Origin: Lachnospiraceae bacterium UBA3401
GTDB taxonomy: Bacteria > Bacillota > Clostridia > Lachnospirales > Lachnospiraceae
Assembly (NCBI GenBank): GCA_002358575.1
Contig: DEPD01000059.1
Location: forward strand, 1-33,144
Direction of reading: 5' to 3'
DNA length: 33,144 bases
The position numbers and the translations under genes were made by a program. This document shows, one piece after another, positions 24,423 through 32,526 of this stretch. Positions within the stretch are counted from its first letter, which is position 1. Every line of letters begins with the position of its first letter. The notes under the pieces were generated by a model that saw only the letters and a program-made list of their open reading frames with translations, searched no databases and was not told where the DNA came from.

Positions 24423-25193
24423 ATGATTTTAGTAGTTGATGTAGGAAATACAAATATTACATTTGGTGTATATGACAGAAAAAATCTAGTCACGACGTTT
24501 CGCCTGATGGCAAAGACGCAGCGGACTTCGGACGAATATGGCGTATTAATTACAGAACTGTTGTCCAAAAATCACGTCAACACAAAGGGAATTGAAGGTA
24601 CGATTATTGCAAGTGTTGTGCCGAATGTAATGCACGCGCTCACGGGCGGCATTAAGCGCTATGTGGCAGAAAAGCTTATGATTGTGGGAGTTGGTGTTAA
24701 GACGGGAATAAAAATTGTGACAGAAAATCCAAAAGAAATTGGACCAGATAGAATTGTTGATGCGGTGGCGGCATATGAATTATATGGGGGGCCAGTGCTC
24801 GTCTTGGATTTTGGTACAGCGACGACCTATGACCTTGTGAATGAAAATGGATGCTTCTGCGCTGGAATTACTGCGCCAGGTATTCGTATTTCAGCGAAGG
24901 CATTGTGGGAGGACGCGGCAAAACTTCCAGAGATTGAGATTAAAAAGCCAGCGTCAATCCTTGCGCAGGAGACAATTTCAAGTATGCAGGCAGGGCTTGT
25001 ATATGGGCAGATTGGGCAGACAGAGTACATTGTAAACCGTGTGCGAAAAGAGACTGGCTATGAAAACCTGAAAGTAGTGGCGACGGGGGGACTTGGGCGT
25101 ATTATAGCGGAAGAGACAGACGTGATACAGGAGTATAATAGTGCATTGACGTTGGAGGGACTAAGGATTATCTATGAAAAGAACAACAGATAG
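24423..25193 (+). CDS. coaX: type III pantothenate kinase
   Basis: 256 residues from the ATG at 24423, where the family start MILVVDVGNTNITFGVYD falls and GAGGGAG precedes; an ATG at 24369 would add 18 residues without homology and has its Shine-Dalgarno too close. It phosphorylates pantothenate in the first step of coenzyme A synthesis. It belongs to the ASKHA fold, with the phosphate motif DVGNTN (D6), GPDRIVDAVAAY, the DFGTATTYDLV strand and GGLGRIIAEE. Type III enzymes are insensitive to coenzyme A feedback. It overlaps the dusB start by 20 bp, so the two are translationally coupled. Confidence 0.95.
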   Translation: MILVVDVGNTNITFGVYDRKNLVTTFRLMAKTQRTSDEYGVLITELLSKNHVNTKGIEGTIIASVVPNVMHALTGGIKRYVAEKLMIVGVGVKTGIKIVTENPKEIGPDRIVDAVAAYELYGGPVLVLDFGTATTYDLVNENGCFCAGITAPGIRISAKALWEDAAKLPEIEIKKPASILAQETISSMQAGLVYGQIGQTEYIVNRVRKETGYENLKVVATGGLGRIIAEETDVIQEYNSALTLEGLRIIYEKNNR

Positions 25194-26175
25194 CGCAGCG
25201 GACAGGCGGCTGAAAATTGGCAACGTCGTACTGGAAAATAATATTATGCTCGCACCGATGGCAGGGGTTACAGACCTGCCATTTCGACTGATTTGCAAAG
25301 AGCAAGGTGCTGGTCTTTTGTGTATGGAGATGGTGAGTGCCAAGGCAGTACATTTTCATAATAAAAATACAGAAGCTCTGATGGAAATACATCCGAATGA
25401 ATTGCCTGTCTCATTGCAATTGTTTGGATCGGAGCCTGATATTATGGCGGAGACGGCAAAACGCATTGAGGAGCGTCCATTTGCAATATTGGATATTAAT
25501 ATGGGGTGTCCAGTTCCCAAGGTCGTCAACAATCACGAAGGCAGTGCATTGATGTTAGAACCAAAACTTGCAGGCAAAATTATTTATGCAGTTTCTCACG
25601 CAATCAAAAAGCCAGTGACAGTTAAAATTAGAAAAGGTTTTGACGGTGCACGTGTCAACGCCGTTGAAATCGCTAGAATTGCCGAGGAGAACGGTGCATC
25701 AGCAATTGCAGTGCACGGCAGAACGAGAGAACAATACTATTCGGGAAAGGCTGACTGGGATATTATTCGTCAGGTGAAACAGGCAGTGTCCATTCCGGTT
25801 ATTGGAAATGGTGATGTGACAGATGCATTGTCAGCACAACAAATGTTTCAGACAACGGACTGTGATGGAATTATGATTGGTAGGGCAAGTCGCGGAAATC
25901 CTTGGATATTTCACGAAATCAACCAATATTTAGACACTGGAATCCTTGCAGAGCGTCCGACGAAGAAAGAAGTCTGTAATACCATTTTAAGACATGCACA
26001 GTTGCAACGCGCATATAAAGGAGAGTATGTGGCAGTGCGTGAGATGCGAAAGCATGTAGCATGGTACACTACTGGATATCCACATTCCGCGAAGCTGCGC
26101 AGATTGGTGAATGAGATACAGACTTATGCAGAATTGGTGGACGGCGTTCAAAATATGTTTGCAGAGCATGAGTAG
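25174..26175 (+). CDS. dusB: tRNA-dihydrouridine synthase B
   Basis: 333 residues, an FMN-dependent TIM-barrel enzyme that reduces uridine to dihydrouridine in the tRNA D loop. Signatures: LAPMAGVTDLPFRLICKEQG near residue 25, the catalytic C112 in INMGCPVPKVV, VHGRTREQYYSGKADW, IGNGDV and IMIGRASRGNPWIF. The order and length match the DusB family that is linked with other core genes in Firmicutes. It begins inside the coaX 3' end. No terminator is seen after it before the strong greA promoter. Confidence 0.94.
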   Translation: MKRTTDSAADRRLKIGNVVLENNIMLAPMAGVTDLPFRLICKEQGAGLLCMEMVSAKAVHFHNKNTEALMEIHPNELPVSLQLFGSEPDIMAETAKRIEERPFAILDINMGCPVPKVVNNHEGSALMLEPKLAGKIIYAVSHAIKKPVTVKIRKGFDGARVNAVEIARIAEENGASAIAVHGRTREQYYSGKADWDIIRQVKQAVSIPVIGNGDVTDALSAQQMFQTTDCDGIMIGRASRGNPWIFHEINQYLDTGILAERPTKKEVCNTILRHAQLQRAYKGEYVAVREMRKHVAWYTTGYPHSAKLRRLVNEIQTYAELVDGVQNMFAEHE

Positions 26176-26247
26176 GACATGATAAGAGTAACACGCAGCT
26201 AAAAGTTAACTGCTGTTATGTGAAGTGACAGAATCGTTTGTAAAATC

Positions 26248-26276
26248 TTGACACAATAGTCAAAAAAAGCTATAAT
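26248..26276 (+). promoter_or_regulatory. consensus sigma-A promoter of greA-lysS
   Basis: TTGACA (26248-26253), exactly 17 bp, then TATAAT (26271-26276): both hexamers are perfect. TTGAC is also repeated in inverse as GTCAA (26259-26263), a small dyad over the -35. About 85 bp of leader precede greA. Confidence 0.85.
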
Positions 26277-26361
26277 AGGCTAGTTTATAGCATAGAATTG
26301 TTAATAATTTATCTTAATGTAAATTATGAATGAATAGAAGTAGTGAAAGGGAGTAGTTACT

Positions 26362-26850
26362 ATGGAGACAAAGAAGAATTTGTTGACACGTGAAGGATTG
26401 AAAAAATATGAGGATGAGCTGCATGAGCTTAAAGTAGTCAAACGAAAAGAGGTTGCGCAGAAGATTAAGGAAGCAAGGGAACAAGGCGACCTTTCAGAGA
26501 ACGCAGAGTACGATGCGGCGAAGGACGAGCAGCGCGATATTGAGGCGCGTATTGAGGAGCTTGAGAAAATCCTGAAAAACGTGGAAGTTGGAGATATGGA
26601 CGAGGACGGACATGATCTGGATAAAGTGAGCTTTGGACTTGCAGTCAAAGTGAAAGACAATGAGTTTGAGGACGAGATGGAGTTTAAGATTGTGGGGGCA
26701 ACGGAGGCAAACAGTCTAAAGGGAAGAATTTCTAACGAATCACCACTTGGAAAAGCGTTGATTGGTGCAAGAAGGGGTGATGTCGTCACTGTGGAGGCGC
26801 CAGCAGGTGTGATTGAGTATACAATATTAGACATTTACAAGCCAGAATAG
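26362..26850 (+). CDS. greA: transcription elongation factor GreA
   Basis: 162 residues, the normal GreA length. The N-terminal coiled coil (LTREGLKKYEDELHELKVVK…) carries the acidic tip residues in LSENAEYDAAKDEQ, which enter the RNA polymerase secondary channel and stimulate cleavage of backtracked RNA. The C-terminal FKBP-like domain includes VGATEANSLKGRISNESPLG and GARRGDVVTVEAPAG. Ribosome binding site AAAGGGAG. It is driven by a perfect promoter and followed after 100 bp by lysS, a common Firmicute arrangement, with no terminator seen between. Confidence 0.97.
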   Translation: METKKNLLTREGLKKYEDELHELKVVKRKEVAQKIKEAREQGDLSENAEYDAAKDEQRDIEARIEELEKILKNVEVGDMDEDGHDLDKVSFGLAVKVKDNEFEDEMEFKIVGATEANSLKGRISNESPLGKALIGARRGDVVTVEAPAGVIEYTILDIYKPE

Positions 26851-26950
26851 GGAATAACAAAATTGTTTTAAGAGAATTTTTAAGGCGATAAAAGATACCA
26901 TCTAAGAAATTCTAAAACTTTATTCCAGAGAGAATGAGAGGAGTGTTTTT

Positions 26951-28453
26951 GTGGCACAAGAGAATAATAATCAGAATAAGAATCAACAGCAAGATATCAA
27001 CCAGCTTTTGAAGGTGCGCAGGGAAAAGCTCGCGGCATTACAAGAGGCAGGCAAAGACCCATTTCAGATTACAAAATTTGATGTTACCCATCACAGCCAA
27101 GAGGTGAAGGATAACTTTGACGCGCTGGAAGGAACACGTGTAACCATTGCGGGACGTATGATGTTTAAGCGTGTTATGGGAAAAGCTTCCTTCTGTAATA
27201 TACAAGATTTAAAGGGCGATATTCAGTGTTATGTTGCAAGGGATAGTATTGGTGAGGAATCCTATGCAGATTTTAAGAAATACGATGTGGGAGATATTCT
27301 TGGCATTAGCGGCGAGGTTTTCAGGACGAAAACAGGTGAGAAGTCCATTCATGCAGCTTCTGTCACACTGCTGTCAAAGAGTCTTCAAATTCTGCCTGAA
27401 AAGTATCACGGGCTGACAGATACAGATATGCGTTACAGACAGCGGTATGTCGATCTGATTATGAATGCGGATGTGAAGGAGACATTTGTCAAGCGCTCTA
27501 AAGTGCTTTCTAGCATTCGTCGTTACCTTGACGATCAGGGCTTTATGGAGGTGGAGACACCAATGCTTGTGTCAAATGCAGGCGGTGCTGCAGCAAGACC
27601 ATTTGAGACGCATTTCAATGCGCTTGACGAGGACTTAAAGCTTCGTATTTCTCTGGAACTGTATTTAAAGAGATTGATTGTGGGCGGCATGGAACGTGTT
27701 TACGAGATTGGCCGTGTGTTCCGCAATGAAGGAGTTGACACAAGGCACAATCCAGAATTTACATTGATGGAACTTTATCAGGCGTATACCGATTATCATG
27801 GTATGATGGACTTGACGGAAAATCTCTACCGCTATGTAGCGAAGGAAGTGACTGGTTCGGAGATTCTTACTTACGGCGAGCATCAGATGGATTTGTCCAA
27901 GCCATTTGAGCGCATTACAATGGTGGATGCAGTCAAGAAGTATTCTGGCGTAGATTTCAATGAGATTCATACATTAGAGGAAGCAAGAGCGATTGCAAAG
28001 GAGAAACATATTGCGTTTGAGGAGCACCATAAGAAGGGGGATATCTTGAATCTCTTCTTTGAGGAGTTCGTGGAGGAGCACTTAATTCAGCCGACCTTTG
28101 TGATGGACCATCCGATTGAGATTTCCCCACTCACCAAGAAAAAGCCGGAGAATCCCGAGTATGTGGAGCGTTTTGAGTTCTTTATGAACGGTTGGGAAAT
28201 GGCAAATGCCTATTCAGAGCTAAATGACCCAATTGACCAGAGAGCACGCTTTGCAGCGCAGGAAGAGCTACTGGCAGCAGGGGACGCAGAGGCAAACCAT
28301 ACAGACGAGGACTTTTTGAATGCGCTCTGCATCGGTATGCCGCCAACAGGAGGGATTGGATTTGGCATTGACCGCATGGTGATGATGATGACAAACTCAC
28401 CTTCGATAAGAGATGTGCTCGCCTTCCCGACGATGAAGTCGTTAGACAAGTAA
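26951..28453 (+). CDS. lysS: lysyl-tRNA synthetase, class II
   Basis: 500 residues from a GTG start with GAGAGGAG 7 bp upstream. The N-terminal extension is followed by an OB-fold anticodon domain (VTIAGRMMFKRVMGKASF…). The class II catalytic core has motif 1 around VETPMLVSNAGGAAARPF, motif 2 at RVFRNEGVDTRHNPEFT and motif 3 at GGIGFGIDRMVMMMT. It charges tRNA-Lys. The C-terminus (DVLAFPTMKSLDK) is complete, so the integrative element found just downstream did not damage the gene. Confidence 0.97.
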   Translation: MAQENNNQNKNQQQDINQLLKVRREKLAALQEAGKDPFQITKFDVTHHSQEVKDNFDALEGTRVTIAGRMMFKRVMGKASFCNIQDLKGDIQCYVARDSIGEESYADFKKYDVGDILGISGEVFRTKTGEKSIHAASVTLLSKSLQILPEKYHGLTDTDMRYRQRYVDLIMNADVKETFVKRSKVLSSIRRYLDDQGFMEVETPMLVSNAGGAAARPFETHFNALDEDLKLRISLELYLKRLIVGGMERVYEIGRVFRNEGVDTRHNPEFTLMELYQAYTDYHGMMDLTENLYRYVAKEVTGSEILTYGEHQMDLSKPFERITMVDAVKKYSGVDFNEIHTLEEARAIAKEKHIAFEEHHKKGDILNLFFEEFVEEHLIQPTFVMDHPIEISPLTKKKPENPEYVERFEFFMNGWEMANAYSELNDPIDQRARFAAQEELLAAGDAEANHTDEDFLNALCIGMPPTGGIGFGIDRMVMMMTNSPSIRDVLAFPTMKSLDK

Positions 28454-28495
28454 AATCCAGTGTTTTCAAGGGTTTCAGCCGCTTGTTATCCGCAT

Positions 28496-28517
28496 AGTGC
28501 AACAAAAGTGCAACAAA
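28496..28517. repeat. tandem 11-bp direct repeat near the element boundary
   Basis: AGTGCAACAAA occurs twice in direct tandem (28496-28506 and 28507-28517), 43 bp after the lysS stop. Short direct repeats near one end are typical arm-type binding sites of tyrosine recombinases. Confidence 0.6.
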
Positions 28518-28594
28518 TATTGAACGAATAATACGGAATAATACCCTGATGTACGTTCATGGTTGTGCGAATCCAATCAAATATTTGTGCCTAC

Positions 28595-28638
28595 AAGGAC
28601 ATTTTTCTAAAAGAAATTTTTAGAGAAGTGTCCTTTTT
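28595..28638 (+). terminator. long hairpin terminator at the element start
   Basis: AAGGACA (28595-28601) pairs with TGTCCTT (28629-28635), and TCTAAAA (28606-28612) with TTTTAGA (28618-28624). The four positions between pair through A-U and G-U, giving an 18-bp stem with a 5-nt loop and a T tail. It would stop transcription coming from lysS into the element. Confidence 0.8.
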
Positions 28639-28675
28639 GTTATGGTCGAATAATATCAGAATGGAGGAAAACATT

Positions 28676-28840
28676 ATGACAGACACAGCGTTAAGAGCAG
28701 GGGCGCAGAGCGCCAACATTACACACATGGTTTTTGCAAACGAGGAACATGAGAAATTTTATTATGAGAAACTGGAACAGGCAAGGTATCAAGAAACATT
28801 ATCCCAAAGTCCAAAGGTAATCAAAGACTGCCATTCATAA
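28676..28840 (+). CDS. short or truncated DUF6075-like protein
   Basis: 54 residues from the ATG at 28676, preceded by GGAGG (28663-28667). The stretch ITHMVFANEEHEKFYYEKLEQARYQ resembles the start of the DUF6075 family seen in Tn1549-like elements, from memory. Members I recall continue for about 100 more residues (DCYHKALIYxLG…), but here the frame runs instead into QETLSQSPKVIKDCHS and stops. It is probably a 3'-truncated copy after a deletion. Function unknown. Confidence 0.55.
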   Translation: MTDTALRAGAQSANITHMVFANEEHEKFYYEKLEQARYQETLSQSPKVIKDCHS

Positions 28841-28843
28841 AGG

Positions 28844-29002
28844 ATGATTGAACGGCTACAGTATGTAGGCAGTCAAAATTGCCCTTGAACTTTATGCAGA
28901 CTGCGGGAGAGGAAAACGTTCAATCGTAAGTCAGTGAAAGAAATCCTTGCGGAAATGGAGAGGAAACGTGCTGAAAATTCGACTGATGGGAACAAGAAAT
29001 GA
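28844..29002 (+). pseudogene. possible gene remnant
   Basis: A frame beginning at ATG 28844 (after AAAGG) is interrupted by TGA at 28886-28888 and continues to TGA 29000-29002 with a basic helix (RKTFNRKSVKEILAEMERKR). It overlaps the next gene start. I do not recognise the product; it may be a fused scar of the deletion that truncated the DUF6075-like gene. Confidence 0.25.
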
Positions 29003-29144
29003 CATACGCTGGTTCGAGAAAATCCTGAAAAGACAGCCCAAAGTTGTCGTGACGGAGTTTTCCGAACTGTACAGAAACAAAGGGACAAACAGGTTTTACA
29101 GGGCTTATGTGGAAGTGCATAAGGCAAATGTGAAAGAAACTTAA
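28968..29144 (+). CDS. small DUF3970-like protein
   Basis: 58 residues from the GTG at 28968, with GGAGAGG (28956-28962) in front; a TTG at 28947 is less likely. The sequence KIRLMGTRNDIRWFEKIL, then VVTEFSELYRNKGTNRFYRAYVEV, resembles the DUF3970 family of small proteins carried by mobile elements. A beta-alpha-beta-beta pattern fits. It lies 20 bp before parA and may be co-transcribed with it. Function unknown. Confidence 0.6.
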   Translation: MLKIRLMGTRNDIRWFEKILKRQPKVVVTEFSELYRNKGTNRFYRAYVEVHKANVKET

Positions 29145-29164
29145 ATAAATCGGAGGAAAAAACC

Positions 29165-30001
29165 ATGTGTAAAATTATAGCAATCGCAAACCAAAAGGGC
29201 GGAGTCGGTAAGACAACGACGACGAGTAATTTAGGTATAGGATTGGCAAAGCAGGGGAAGAAAGTCCTGCTGATCGACGCTGATGCGCAGGGAAGTCTTA
29301 CGGCAAGTCTAGGCTTTACGGAACCGGACAGGCTGGAAGAAACACTTGCGTCAGTAATGACAAATATTATCAATGATGAGGAATTTGAGCCGGACTATGG
29401 TATCTTGAAGCATGGCGAGGGGATTGACCTGATGCCGGGAAATATCGAACTGTCGGGATTGGAAGTATCCCTTGTGAATGTCATGAGCCGTGAGTTAGTG
29501 CTTCGTTCCTACATAGAACAGGTAAGGGACAGATACGACTATATTTTAATTGATTGTATGCCGTCGCTCGGTATGATAACCATAAACGTGTTTGCCTGTG
29601 CTGACAGTATTTTAATACCCGTTCAGGCGGCATATCTGCCCGTAAAGGGACTGGAACAGCTTATCAAGACCATTGGCAAGGTAAAGCGGCAGCTTAACCC
29701 GAAACTGGAAATTGAGGGTATTCTTCTGACAATGGTGGACAGCAGGACAAACTACGCAAGGGACATCAGCGCGCTTCTGTGTGAGAATTACGGAAGTAAA
29801 GTCAGGATATTTGAGAACAGCATTCCGATTTCCGTGAGGGCTGCGGAGATTTCGGCAGAGGGTGTCAGTATCTACCAGCATGACCCGAAAGGCAAAGTTG
29901 CAAGCGCCTACCAATCCCTGACAAGGGAGGTTATCACCTCTGCTCGTTCAAAGGAACTCGCACTTTGCGTGGCAAAGCGGGGAGGTGAGCGTGATGAGTA
30001 A
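29165..30001 (+). CDS. parA: ParA-family partition ATPase
   Basis: 278 residues. The deviant Walker A motif KGGVGKTT (residues 11-18, K16) is followed by LLIDADAQGSLTASLG (Walker A' aspartate region), and Walker B is in YDYILIDCMPSLGMI. This is the Soj/ParA type without an N-terminal DNA-binding extension. With ParB it segregates the circular form of plasmids and integrative elements. Ribosome binding site CGGAGG. Its last 8 bp overlap the parB start, so the two are translationally coupled. Codon use is richer in G and C than in the chromosomal genes. Confidence 0.93.
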   Translation: MCKIIAIANQKGGVGKTTTTSNLGIGLAKQGKKVLLIDADAQGSLTASLGFTEPDRLEETLASVMTNIINDEEFEPDYGILKHGEGIDLMPGNIELSGLEVSLVNVMSRELVLRSYIEQVRDRYDYILIDCMPSLGMITINVFACADSILIPVQAAYLPVKGLEQLIKTIGKVKRQLNPKLEIEGILLTMVDSRTNYARDISALLCENYGSKVRIFENSIPISVRAAEISAEGVSIYQHDPKGKVASAYQSLTREVITSARSKELALCVAKRGGERDE

Positions 30002-30887
30002 ATCAGGAAGTGCGGCAAAAGTAAAGCTGAACAGTTATGATGATCTGTTCGGTTCTGCCGGAGTGCAGGCGGACATGGCACAGGTGCAGGAAATTCCCCT
30101 TTCAGAGCTGCATGATTTCAAGGGACACCCGTTCAAGGTGCTTGATGATGAAAAAATGCAGGAAACCGTGGAGAGCATTAAGAATTATGGAGTGCTGATG
30201 CCGGGGATTGTACGGACAAGGGCGGAGGGAGGTTATGAAATCATAGCCGGACACCGCAGAAAGCATGGCTGTGAACTTGCAGGATTGTCCATGATGCCCG
30301 TATTCGTCAAGGAATACACTGACGATGAGGCTACCGTGATTATGGTGGATACGAACATTCAGCGTGAGGATATCCTGCCGAGCGAGAAAGCAAGGGCGTA
30401 TTCCATGAAATACGAGGCAATCAAGCATCAGGGGAAGAAAGGCGGCGGGAACAGCCTTGACGAAGTGGGCGAAGCCGCAGGGGAGAGCGGAAAGACCGTT
30501 CAGAGGTACATATGGCTTGCCCGGCTTTCCGATGAATTGCTTGACATGGTGGACAAAAAGAAAATCGGTCTTGTGCAGGGTGTTGACCTGTCGTTTCTTG
30601 ATGCGGAGGCGCAGCAATGGGTGCAGGTTATACTTGAGGAAACAGGTGTAGTTATATCTACGGCGCAGTCGGCAAAGCTGAAGGAGTACGGAAAAAACGG
30701 GGAACTGACGCTGCCGATGGTGCGGCTGATACTGACGGAGGAAAAGCCGAAAGAACGGAAAGTTACAATCAAACCGGATAAAATCAGCGAGTTTTTTGCG
30801 GAGAATTATAGCAGTGAGGACATAGAAAACATCATTTATCAGCTGCTGGAGGAATGGAGCGCCATAAATGGTATAAGTAAGCAGTAG
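29994..30887 (+). CDS. parB: ParB/Spo0J-family partition protein
   Basis: 297 residues from the ATG at 29994, behind GGGGAGG; a GTG at 29985 would add three residues. The N-terminal nuclease-like CTP-binding domain is seen in IPLSELHDFKGHPFKVLDDE, YGVLMPGIVR and the EIIAGHRRKHGCELAG box (GHRR). A helix-turn-helix (DEVGEAAGESGKTVQRYIWL) follows the INIQREDILPSEKARAY-like linker, read here as TNIQREDI. It loads on centromere sites and works with ParA; no clear centromere repeats were found in the window. It ends 15 bp before repA. Confidence 0.92.
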   Translation: MSKSGSAAKVKLNSYDDLFGSAGVQADMAQVQEIPLSELHDFKGHPFKVLDDEKMQETVESIKNYGVLMPGIVRTRAEGGYEIIAGHRRKHGCELAGLSMMPVFVKEYTDDEATVIMVDTNIQREDILPSEKARAYSMKYEAIKHQGKKGGGNSLDEVGEAAGESGKTVQRYIWLARLSDELLDMVDKKKIGLVQGVDLSFLDAEAQQWVQVILEETGVVISTAQSAKLKEYGKNGELTLPMVRLILTEEKPKERKVTIKPDKISEFFAENYSSEDIENIIYQLLEEWSAINGISKQ

Positions 30888-30902
30888 GGGAGGCACGGAA
30901 AT

Positions 30903-31376
30903 ATGGGCAGTGCAATGGAGTTTGATTATTACTACGGCATAGAAGCGGAGCAGTTTTCCTTTTACCGTGTTCCCCGGCTTTTAATCAAAGATGAAAGGTT
31001 CAAGGGGCTTAGCAGCGATGCCAAGCTCCTGTACGGGCTTATGCTCGACAGAATGGCTATGTCCATGAAAAACGGCTGGCTGGACGATGAGAACAGGGCG
31101 TATATTATTTATGCGGTTGAAAACATGGCAGAGGATTTAGGCTGTTCAAAACCAACCTGCACGAAAGTTATCAAGGAGCTGGATTCAGACAACGGCATTG
31201 GTCTGATTGAGAAAAAACGGAGGGGACTTGGAAAAACCGATATCATATATGTGAAAAATTTTGCTTCCCTGCCGGACAGAAAGGCGGAAAAAGAGGCTGC
31301 AAATGCTGATGTTTCTACAGAAGTTAAAAATTTTAATTTCAAGAAACAAAAAAATTTAACTTCTGGAAGTAAATAA
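30903..31376 (+). CDS. replication initiator protein A, N-terminal part
   Basis: 157 residues behind GGGGAGG. The winged-helix RepA_N domain (FSFYRVPRLLIKDERFKGLS, SSDAKLLYGLMLDRMAMS, and a DLGCSKPTCTKVIKELD recognition helix) is the origin-binding domain of initiators in Gram-positive plasmids and integrative elements. The frame stops at TAA 31374-31376 in the first unit of a 69-bp repeat, yet it continues open to 32003 with the C-terminal domain. Either the initiator is now truncated, or the stop is read through or erroneous. The DNA-binding part alone may still be made. Confidence 0.8.
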   Translation: MGSAMEFDYYYGIEAEQFSFYRVPRLLIKDERFKGLSSDAKLLYGLMLDRMAMSMKNGWLDDENRAYIIYAVENMAEDLGCSKPTCTKVIKELDSDNGIGLIEKKRRGLGKTDIIYVKNFASLPDRKAEKEAANADVSTEVKNFNFKKQKNLTSGSK

Positions 31377-31475
31377 ACTGAACTTCAAGAAATAAAAGAT
31401 TTTGATTTCAAGAAAGAAAAAGATTTGATTTCAGGAGATAAAAAAATTGAATTTCAAGAAGTTAAAAATTTTGCC
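31320..31475 (+). repeat. 69-bp tandem repeats inside the initiator gene
   Basis: Units begin at 31320, 31389 and 31458 (third partial), each 69 bp or 23 codons. Unit 1 reads EVKNFNFKKQKNLTSGSK-stop-TELQ and unit 2 reads EIKDFDFKKEKDLISGDKKIEFQ. The stop of unit 1 aligns with an AAA (Lys) codon in unit 2, so one base change explains it. Confidence 0.85.
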
Positions 31476-32003
31476 CCTAATTATAACAATAATAACTATA
31501 CTGAACAGAATTATACTGATATGAATTATATCAATCCTATCAATCAATCAGAGGTGACGGCGGATAACCTGACAGGACAGGAAAGCGACAGCAGGATTGA
31601 TGTGATTGATACGACAAATGAAACAGGTGCATATATGGCGCTAATCCGTGAAAAGTTGGAGTACGAACACCACATGAAGTATGACAGCCGCAATGACAGG
31701 GAGATGTTTGAGGAAATTTACGAAACGGTGTGTGATATTGTCTGCGTAAAGCGCAATACAATCCGCATCAACGGGGAAGAATATCCCTATGAGCTTGTAA
31801 AGTCCCGTTTCCTGAAACTGAACAGCAGCCATGTATTGTATGTCATGGATCGCATGAGGGATACGACAACGAAAATCACAAATATCCGTTCCTACCTGAT
31901 TACGGCACTGTATAATGCCCCCTCAACCATGAGCCATTATTACCAGCAGGAGGTACAGTATGATATGTATGGCGGCGGGTGGGAGGAAAAGGGAGTCAGA
32001 TAG
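31377..32003 (+). pseudogene. C-terminal part of the split replication initiator (DUF6017-like)
   Basis: In the same frame as the N-terminal part and open directly after TAA 31374-31376. It holds the second repeat, an Asn/Tyr-rich linker (NYNNNNYTEQNYTDMNY) and a helical C-terminal domain (MALIREKLEYEHHMKYDSRN… SYLITALYNAPSTMSHYY) resembling DUF6017, the usual partner of RepA_N in these elements. A TTG at 31425 could start translation, but no good ribosome binding site precedes it. Probably a decayed half of one gene. Confidence 0.65.
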
Positions 32004-32088
32004 CTGTCTTTTAGGCATGATGTCCAAAGATGGAAAGCAGTGTAGAAAATGTGTATGATAGTGGTATGGAAAAGGAGATGCAGGACTT

Positions 32089-32457
32089 ATGGAAAAAAAG
32101 AAATATATATCGGATGAAGAACATGAAAAATGCCGCAGGGTGGTAGAAGCGTTTGCAGAGCTTGAGGATGTGGACATCGTGGTTGTTGATGTCGGCAGGT
32201 ACGGTTTTGTAAAGCTGCAATATTACACACCGCCGACAGGTTTTGAGAATGATTTTACATTCACAGACAGCAAAGAACTGTTTGAGGATTTGTATGAGGA
32301 ATGGCTTCACACACAGCTCATTGCGCTTGCAGGGGAAATGAATGTGAGTGATATCGAGTATGATGATATTTACAGACGGCTGACGGAGGAACAGCATAGG
32401 AAACTGGAAGAACAGAAGAAAGTGTTCGCCCAAAAAGCAGGAATTGTTCTACAGTAA
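32089..32457 (+). CDS. uncharacterised 122-residue protein, first of a tandem pair
   Basis: 122 residues, acidic and soluble, start with AGGA close to the ATG. It begins EKKKYISDEEHEKCRRVVEA, has a strand-rich middle (VVVDVGRYGFVKLQYYTP) and a FTDSKELFEDLYEEW helix, and ends QKKVFAQKAGIVLQ. Similar proteins occur near repA in Tn1549-like elements as I recall, without known function. The next gene encodes a clear paralogue of identical length, pointing to a local duplication. Confidence 0.7.
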   Translation: MEKKKYISDEEHEKCRRVVEAFAELEDVDIVVVDVGRYGFVKLQYYTPPTGFENDFTFTDSKELFEDLYEEWLHTQLIALAGEMNVSDIEYDDIYRRLTEEQHRKLEEQKKVFAQKAGIVLQ

Positions 32458-32526
32458 TCCTGCCGTTTTGGAAAAGGGCTGAGAAGCCGCATTTTACAGG
32501 ATACGGAAAAATATGGAGATATACTT

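Noticed and set aside
28496..28517. CRISPR-like repeats near the element boundary
   Set aside because: Only two adjacent 11-bp copies with no spacers.
30102..30896. 264-codon antisense frame over parB
   Set aside because: Shadow of parB codon structure; no start signal and no recognisable domain.
1657..31376. TAA recoded as a sense codon, or a suppressor tRNA, explaining the two in-frame TAA stops
   Set aside because: TAA ends many intact genes here (fbp, birA's neighbours, the EamA and kinase genes) at the expected length, and no tRNA gene is visible. Two independent mutations in accessory genes are simpler.
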